Assembly (NCBI RefSeq): GCF_001625215.2
Contig: NC_030385.2
Span: 33,567,598-33,631,597 of the forward strand
DNA: 64,000 bases
Direction of reading: 5' to 3'
Source of the DNA: Daucus carota subsp. sativus
Taxonomy: Eukaryota > Streptophyta > Magnoliopsida > Apiales > Apiaceae
This document shows positions 59,199 through 64,000 of the stretch, piece by piece; the stretch's first letter is position 1, and each line of letters starts with the position of its first letter. The notes below the pieces were generated by a model. The model saw only the letters and a list, made by a program, of their open reading frames with translations, ran no database searches and was not told the DNA's origin. A program made the translations under genes and the position numbers.

Positions 59199-60546
59199 AT
59201 TCTGTACATATGCTGGATAATGTATCCATGTATCTCACTGTTTTATATTCTTTGAAACATACAGGAAAATTCGGAAAAAGTTGTGTTGCACAGAAGTTGT
59301 AAAGTGTTGTCATAGTCTTGACAGACTAAGAGCCTGTTTAGCTGGCTTATTACACAAACAAACACTTTTCAGTCTAAAGTTAGAAACAACCTTAAGCTCC
59401 GAGCCAAACAGGTTTTAAGTCTGTCATTAATCAATTTAGTATAAGTAATATTTAGCTGAATGCCAGAATAACAAGAAATCAGATGCATTGCGGACCTTAC
59501 AAGCGACAGATACAAGGCAAGGCTGATAAGGTCATGCTAGATCTTTCCAAGGGAGTTTCCTCCTCAAGTTCCATAGAAGATGTTCCCTGGTTGCAAACCG
59601 GCGTCTAATTGTATTATAATCGGTTTGCATAAACTATCAGTGTCAGTACAGTAACTTGATTGTCATCATTCCTGAATCCAGATATGAAACAATGATACTT
59701 TGCTTCTGTCAAGTAGCAGAGGACAAATCACTACGCATCAATATATATCTGTATGCATGCTGATGACAACATCGATGTTTCAGTTGCAGTACCAACGCAT
59801 GATCTGCGTACTTAGCAATTGTTGACATATTCAAGAGAGAATTTTATCTCTTTCATTGGTCTTTTTTGTTCAATTCTAAAGGTAATGACATGCACCATGC
59901 AGCTTATTTTCTTGTTTGCCTATTGTTTGTTTCTTATTTCTAAACTCAACTAAACATATCCGGTACATCTCACTCGGTTTCCCTGATATAACAAGAACGA
60001 GTTAATCTGAGATGTACGTGGATCTCAGATAGGCTGTTTCCGAGAAGACTTCTGCCTATTCAAGTTTTTCAAATTCCATCATTTCCATAGTTTGTGATTC
60101 TTTTCTGTCGTAGTCTGCCAGACCCTACTTGGCTAATTTAATCTTGGAAATGTAAAATGATTATTCCTTCCAGTAGAACATATTGCCTATTGGCACATGA
60201 CTTAAATCTAATAAGACAGTAAAAGTTGTAGACTTAAATATAAATGTTCTGATATAAATGGCAGTATGTCACATATTAAGAATCATCCAAGGTAAATAGG
60301 TTAATGGAGAAGCTCAGCTTGTCATATGCATTTGGCTTTAGGTTTATTTAATTTGTCTCTTTGAGTTTGTCAAGACCTGTCCTGACTGAGCTTCTCAGAA
60401 ACTAGGAATATATATACTAGTGGATAATGACACGCTCAAATTGACAAATGTTTCATTCCCCTTGTCCAAGAACTCAATATACTACTGCCAGCTTCTCCAA
60501 TATAAAATCTGGACTCTTGCATTCATACTACTGAACAAGAATTAAG
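59199..60546. other. Intergenic DNA and GRAS promoter
   Basis: About 59313-59427 is a small foldback: GACAGACTAAGAGCCTGTTT is matched inversely by AAACAGGTTTTAAGTCTGTC, with ends like those of hAT-type MITEs. TATAAAATC at about 60501-60509 lies 38 bases before the GRAS start codon and is a fair TATA box. No other gene is seen. Confidence 0.5.
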
Positions 60547-61890
60547 ATGGCATACAATTTCTCCGCGAGTGGAATCAATGATAGTCAGGGAAGTTATAGG
60601 CCTCTCGCGAGCCTTGAGTATAAAGAACAGAAATTATCAACAGCAGATATTATGAGAGTTGCCGGAGAAAGATACATCCAGTTCTCCAACAACCATCTTG
60701 ATGCCATCACCATGTTTATCCACCCTTACAGTTCTTCTTTATCAGCTTTGTCAACAGAAGAAGCAAGTGGGGCAGATCTTGCCTACCACCTGTTGACTGC
60801 GGCTGAGAACCTGACTTATAAGCAGTATGATCGAGCAAGCAGATCGCTTACTCAGTCCCAGTCTATGGCATCTGATACTGGAAATCCAGTGCAGAGAGTT
60901 TCTTATTATTTTGCTGCAGCTCTACGCGAAAGGATAGATAGAGAAACGGGGAGATTTACCAACCAAGAAGGAGGTCCAACAGGTTTCACCTCAAACACTG
61001 ACTTAGATACATTCTATTCTTCTGATCAAGAGCTTCCTCTGAGTAAGGTTACTCAGTTTGCAGCAGTGCAGACCGTAATAGACAGCGTTGCAAATGATGT
61101 TAAGGTACACATTATTGATCTGCAAATCAGGAGTGGAGTCCAATGGACAGCATTGATGCAAGCACTTGCAAAACGAAATAGTTGTCCACTTGAACTTCTT
61201 AAAATAACTGCTACTGCAACGACGGATAGGGAGAACGTTGAGGAAACTGGAAAGAGATTACAACGATATGCCAAGTTCTTGAACATTCCATTTTCATTCA
61301 AGATAGTAGTTATTCCGGACATGAAAGATATCAAAGAAGAATTATTTGATATAAAAACAGGTGAAACTGTGGTTGTTTACTCTCCAACAGTACTAACGAC
61401 AATGATCTCTAGGCCTGAACGCGTGGAAGCTCTGATGAGAGTCATACGAAGATTTAAACCATCCATTATGGTGGTTATAGAAGTAGAAGCAAATCACAAC
61501 TCACCTTCATTTGTTAATCGCTTCATTGAGGCCCTTTTCTTCTATAGTGCATGGTTTGATTGCTTGGAAGATTGCATGGATCGGAACAATGAATATAGGG
61601 TAATACTTGAAAAGAATTACTTCAGCAGAGGAATCCAGAACATTGTTGCAACTGAGGGAGATGAAAGGGTCACAAGAAGTGTGAAGATCAATGTGTGGAG
61701 AGAGTTCTTTGCAAGGTTTAGGATGGAAGAAACTGAAGTAAGCACATTATCATTATGTGATGCAACCCTGGCCCTTCAAACACAGTTCCCTTGTGGGAAT
61801 TCTTGCACCCTTGATAGTAACAAGAAGTGTCTGATTGTCGGATGGAAGAAAACTCCGATTTATTCTGTATCAGCATGGAGGTTCAACTGA
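60547..61890 (+). CDS. GRAS transcription factor without DELLA region
   Basis: A single-exon gene of 447 residues, as is usual for GRAS genes. After a short N-terminus comes the GRAS domain (about 75-447): first leucine-rich region (DLAYHLLTAAENL), VHIID at 187-191 followed by IRSGVQWTALMQALAKR, second leucine-rich region (GKRLQRYAKFLNIPFSF), PFYRE-like part (FVNRFIEALFFYSAWFDCLE) and a SAW motif at the end (VGWKKTPIYSVSAWRFN). The DELLA and TVHYNP motifs are absent, so gibberellin-triggered degradation through GID1 is not expected, though the domain is nearest DELLA/RGL-like proteins to my eye. GRAS proteins regulate transcription with partner factors; the target process is unknown. Confidence 0.88.
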   Translation: MAYNFSASGINDSQGSYRPLASLEYKEQKLSTADIMRVAGERYIQFSNNHLDAITMFIHPYSSSLSALSTEEASGADLAYHLLTAAENLTYKQYDRASRSLTQSQSMASDTGNPVQRVSYYFAAALRERIDRETGRFTNQEGGPTGFTSNTDLDTFYSSDQELPLSKVTQFAAVQTVIDSVANDVKVHIIDLQIRSGVQWTALMQALAKRNSCPLELLKITATATTDRENVEETGKRLQRYAKFLNIPFSFKIVVIPDMKDIKEELFDIKTGETVVVYSPTVLTTMISRPERVEALMRVIRRFKPSIMVVIEVEANHNSPSFVNRFIEALFFYSAWFDCLEDCMDRNNEYRVILEKNYFSRGIQNIVATEGDERVTRSVKINVWREFFARFRMEETEVSTLSLCDATLALQTQFPCGNSCTLDSNKKCLIVGWKKTPIYSVSAWRFN

Positions 61891-62300
61891 GGAAAGGTCA
61901 TCCCCCCTCCCACCACTCTCAAGAGAAGAGAAAATAAATCCAAAGAAGAGAAAAATTAAATAAATGCAGACTCCTGCACACTTGAAAGAGAGAGTTCTTG
62001 CCATTTTAGCATACCAGTCACATGGAAATGAAATTGCAGCTTACATTTGTTAGTTGGCCTTGATAATGCCATACGGGAAAGGGCTAGTGGCGCAGTTTGT
62101 TGCTCACTTGCCTTACATTTCGGTGTAATCATTCGATGAATTTATTGATACTGACACCAAAAGAGACAATGACATATTAATATGTTGCATATAAAAGACA
62201 GATTATATTAATTACTTGCTGGCTTTTGGATATTTGGTAAAAGGGTTACATGTATTCTCTCATTCAGTATAAAAGGGTTATGAGAAATGATCATTGTTTA
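61891..62300. other. 3' flank of the GRAS gene
   Basis: Likely 3' UTR of the GRAS gene followed by AT-rich DNA; nothing else recognised. Confidence 0.45.
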
Positions 62301-62309
62301 TCTCATGTC

Positions 62310-62870
62310 AACTTTGATGAACAAGGTTCCAACAGTTTTACTATAGGAGAAATGCCAGCAAGCAAAGGAATTTTCATGCCACCTGTAAATTCTTGATTTT
62401 CTGAGAGATCGGCATCATAATTCTCAACAAAAGGCTTCCATTCAAAACAAAAAACCAGATTAGCTACAAGCAATTCCAAGTGAAGCAATGCCCATATTGC
62501 CATTGTCTAGCCAGGACATATCTTCCTCCCCGCGCCAAAAGGCATCATTTTTATCTCTTAACTACATGTTATATCAAATCCCACTCCTCTTCTAAGTGAA
62601 TTCAAGAATCTTTTGGCCTGAACTCCATAGGATCTTTCAAGAAAAAGTGCATGGTGAGCAGAAGAGTGGTTAGCAATGTAGAGTACAGGAAGTATGGCTA
62701 TTTTAATTTGAGGGTGAAAATGGGTCCATACTTGAGCTTGATTGGAATAAGATTGATGTAGCCATATGAAGCTTCCAATGAAGAATTCTGGTTGGTCCAG
62801 GCAGGAGTTTCTTAGTTGTGCCTAAAGATTGGAAGATGGATTTGATGAGTGCTGATTTGATGACACAGTG
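62310..62870 (-). pseudogene. CYP89A-like cytochrome P450 relic
   Basis: On the minus strand the proline hinge (KKLLPGP, near 62815) and a following KYGPIFTLKLK and VLYIANHSSAHHALF stretch (about 62735-62650) belong to the P450 N-terminus. It is joined directly, with a frame change, to the C-terminal region DPMEFRPKRFLN, GVGFDIT and the heme motif FGAGRKICPG (about 62635-62510), then LHLELLVANLVFCFEWKPF. About 300-plus central residues, including the I-helix and ExxR motif, are gone, and a stop follows CPG. CYP89A-type enzymes are microsomal monooxygenases. This is a dead remnant of a deleted gene. Confidence 0.8.
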
Positions 62871-63539
62871 ATTATCAACGATGTCTCCATATATGTTTGT
62901 GTAATTTGTTGGACTGCAATGATTTGCTTAAGTAGATGTAGAATAGATATAAAATAGATGTCTTCCGTTACCATGCAGTACAAGATTATCTCTTAAAATG
63001 CTAGATCGTCTATTATTTTGTTAAGATTAAAATAACAAACGATTTCTCTAAATTATTCGTCATAAAACATTTTTAGGTTCATAGTGCATTTCAAAACTTA
63101 GATATAATTAGGGGGTATTTTGAATTATAATATAAGAAAATAATGTGTTTATTCAGTTTTATAATATAAAAAAAATAATATTTTTGATGTGGTTTTATAC
63201 TAAGTATGTAGAGTGTTTTTTTCTTTTAAAAAGAGCTCACAAACTGTGATCTGGAAAAGTTATTTATTATATATAATTTTTTATTTTATGATCTCCAAAA
63301 CTGATAACAAACATATGAATTATTTTGATTATATGATTTATATAGTCATACAGGATCCATTATTGTCAACCAGAATTTGAGAAGAAAAAAAATTAATACA
63401 TAACTTTTTAGATACGTGGTATTTTAGTATATATAAACACAAATAAAAATCAAAAGCTAAAACAAAGAAAATGTAAAAATAGCGATTATATATAAGAAAG
63501 TGGGACAAAACAAAGCAAGCTCCGATTTTGACTAGCACA
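62871..63539. other. AT-rich intergenic DNA
   Basis: No gene or clear repeat recognised. The sequence is very AT-rich between 63000 and 63480. Confidence 0.5.
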
Positions 63540-64000
63540 ATCAATCCTCCTTTCTGTTTTTCATTTGCGGTCGCGACGCTCACGGCTAGGGTTTGCTTTT
63601 CCTCTCCAAGGTCAATTCAGTTTCTCTTATCCCCTTGATTTCAACTCAATTTCATCGTCATCTTCTATTACTGCTCATGCTCTACTCTGATTCTGCAATT
63701 AGTTTTTCTTTATATATTAATTTCTCTGTTCCCTCTCGTTTATGCTCACACACACACACTCGATTCATTGCTAAGATTCTTCTTGCCCTAATTATATACG
63801 TGTGTATGTATACTCGAGTTTAGCGTTTCCAGATTTACTTTTGGGATCATTATTTTAGAGTTTGTATCTGGATCGATTCAAATTTATTTGGAATCTTCAT
63901 GATGGCCTTTTGATATATGTATGTATATTCATGTGCGTCTTTTGCTGAAACCTGATCTAGCCGTTAACAAGTTTAATTGGTGCTCTGTAGTTTATTCGTT
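63540..64000 (+). promoter_or_regulatory. Probable promoter and 5' leader of the next gene
   Basis: The composition changes at about 63560 to GGTCGCGACGCTCACGGCTA followed by GGGTTTGCTTTTCCTCTCCAAGG. This looks like a leader exon with a donor (CAAG|GTCAATT, about 63608-63611), then pyrimidine-rich intron-like sequence to the window end. The coding part would lie beyond the window and cannot be named. Confidence 0.35.

Overview
The window is nuclear DNA of a flowering plant. The genes have many introns with GT-AG borders, the intergenic DNA is AT-rich and full of small transposon relics, and every recognised protein belongs to a plant family. It is clearly a eudicot; I cannot fix the species. 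Several neighbours (POP1, a CYP21-type cyclophilin, a PMEI-like protein, a PAPA-1/HIT zinc-finger INO80 subunit and a small membrane protein) are, from memory, also neighbours on Arabidopsis chromosome 2 near At2g47300-At2g47360, so this looks like conserved microsynteny with later insertions.

Layout, left to right. 1-1200: repeat-rich DNA. 1202-2809 (+): 3' part of a DMS3-like SMC-hinge gene of RNA-directed DNA methylation, with signs of a frameshift near its end. 3674-4306: a short LINE insertion with 20-bp target duplications. 4718-8887 (+): POP1, a subunit of RNase P/MRP, in ten exons. About 9150-9890 (-): a decayed inverted partial copy of POP1. 10314-13780 (+): a MUN/DUF810 protein. 13989-14273: a small inverted-repeat element. 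16820-20117 (+): CYP21-4-like cyclophilin. 20782-36233 (-): a tandem array of four mitochondrial P-class PPR genes, each with two exons. 37399-38100 and 41192-41875 (+): two LEA14/NHL-type membrane proteins inside a duplicated block. 42500-43093 (+): PMEI-like secreted protein. 43186-43338 (-): tRNA-type SINE. 44189-47375 (-): PAPA-1/zf-HIT INO80 subunit. About 51095-53345 (+): an inverted decayed copy of that gene. 54788-55790 (-): WRKY factor (group IIe-like). 58344-59198 (+): plant-specific membrane protein. 60547-61890 (+): GRAS factor without a DELLA region. About 62310-62870 (-): CYP89A-like P450 relic. 63540-64000: probable 5' leader of the next gene.

Most genes are unrelated housekeeping or regulatory functions (RNA processing, chromatin, organelle RNA, secretion, transcription), so there is no operon-like system. 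The noteworthy content is structural. Two host genes each have an inverted, intron-containing partial copy within about 5 kb. Three foldback or MITE elements have 9-10 bp target duplications typical of Mutator-like transposons, and one of these has its empty site preserved in the neighbouring duplicated block. The LINE carries two in-frame internal tandem duplications. The PPR array includes one member with an 8-bp insertion that truncates its C-terminus.
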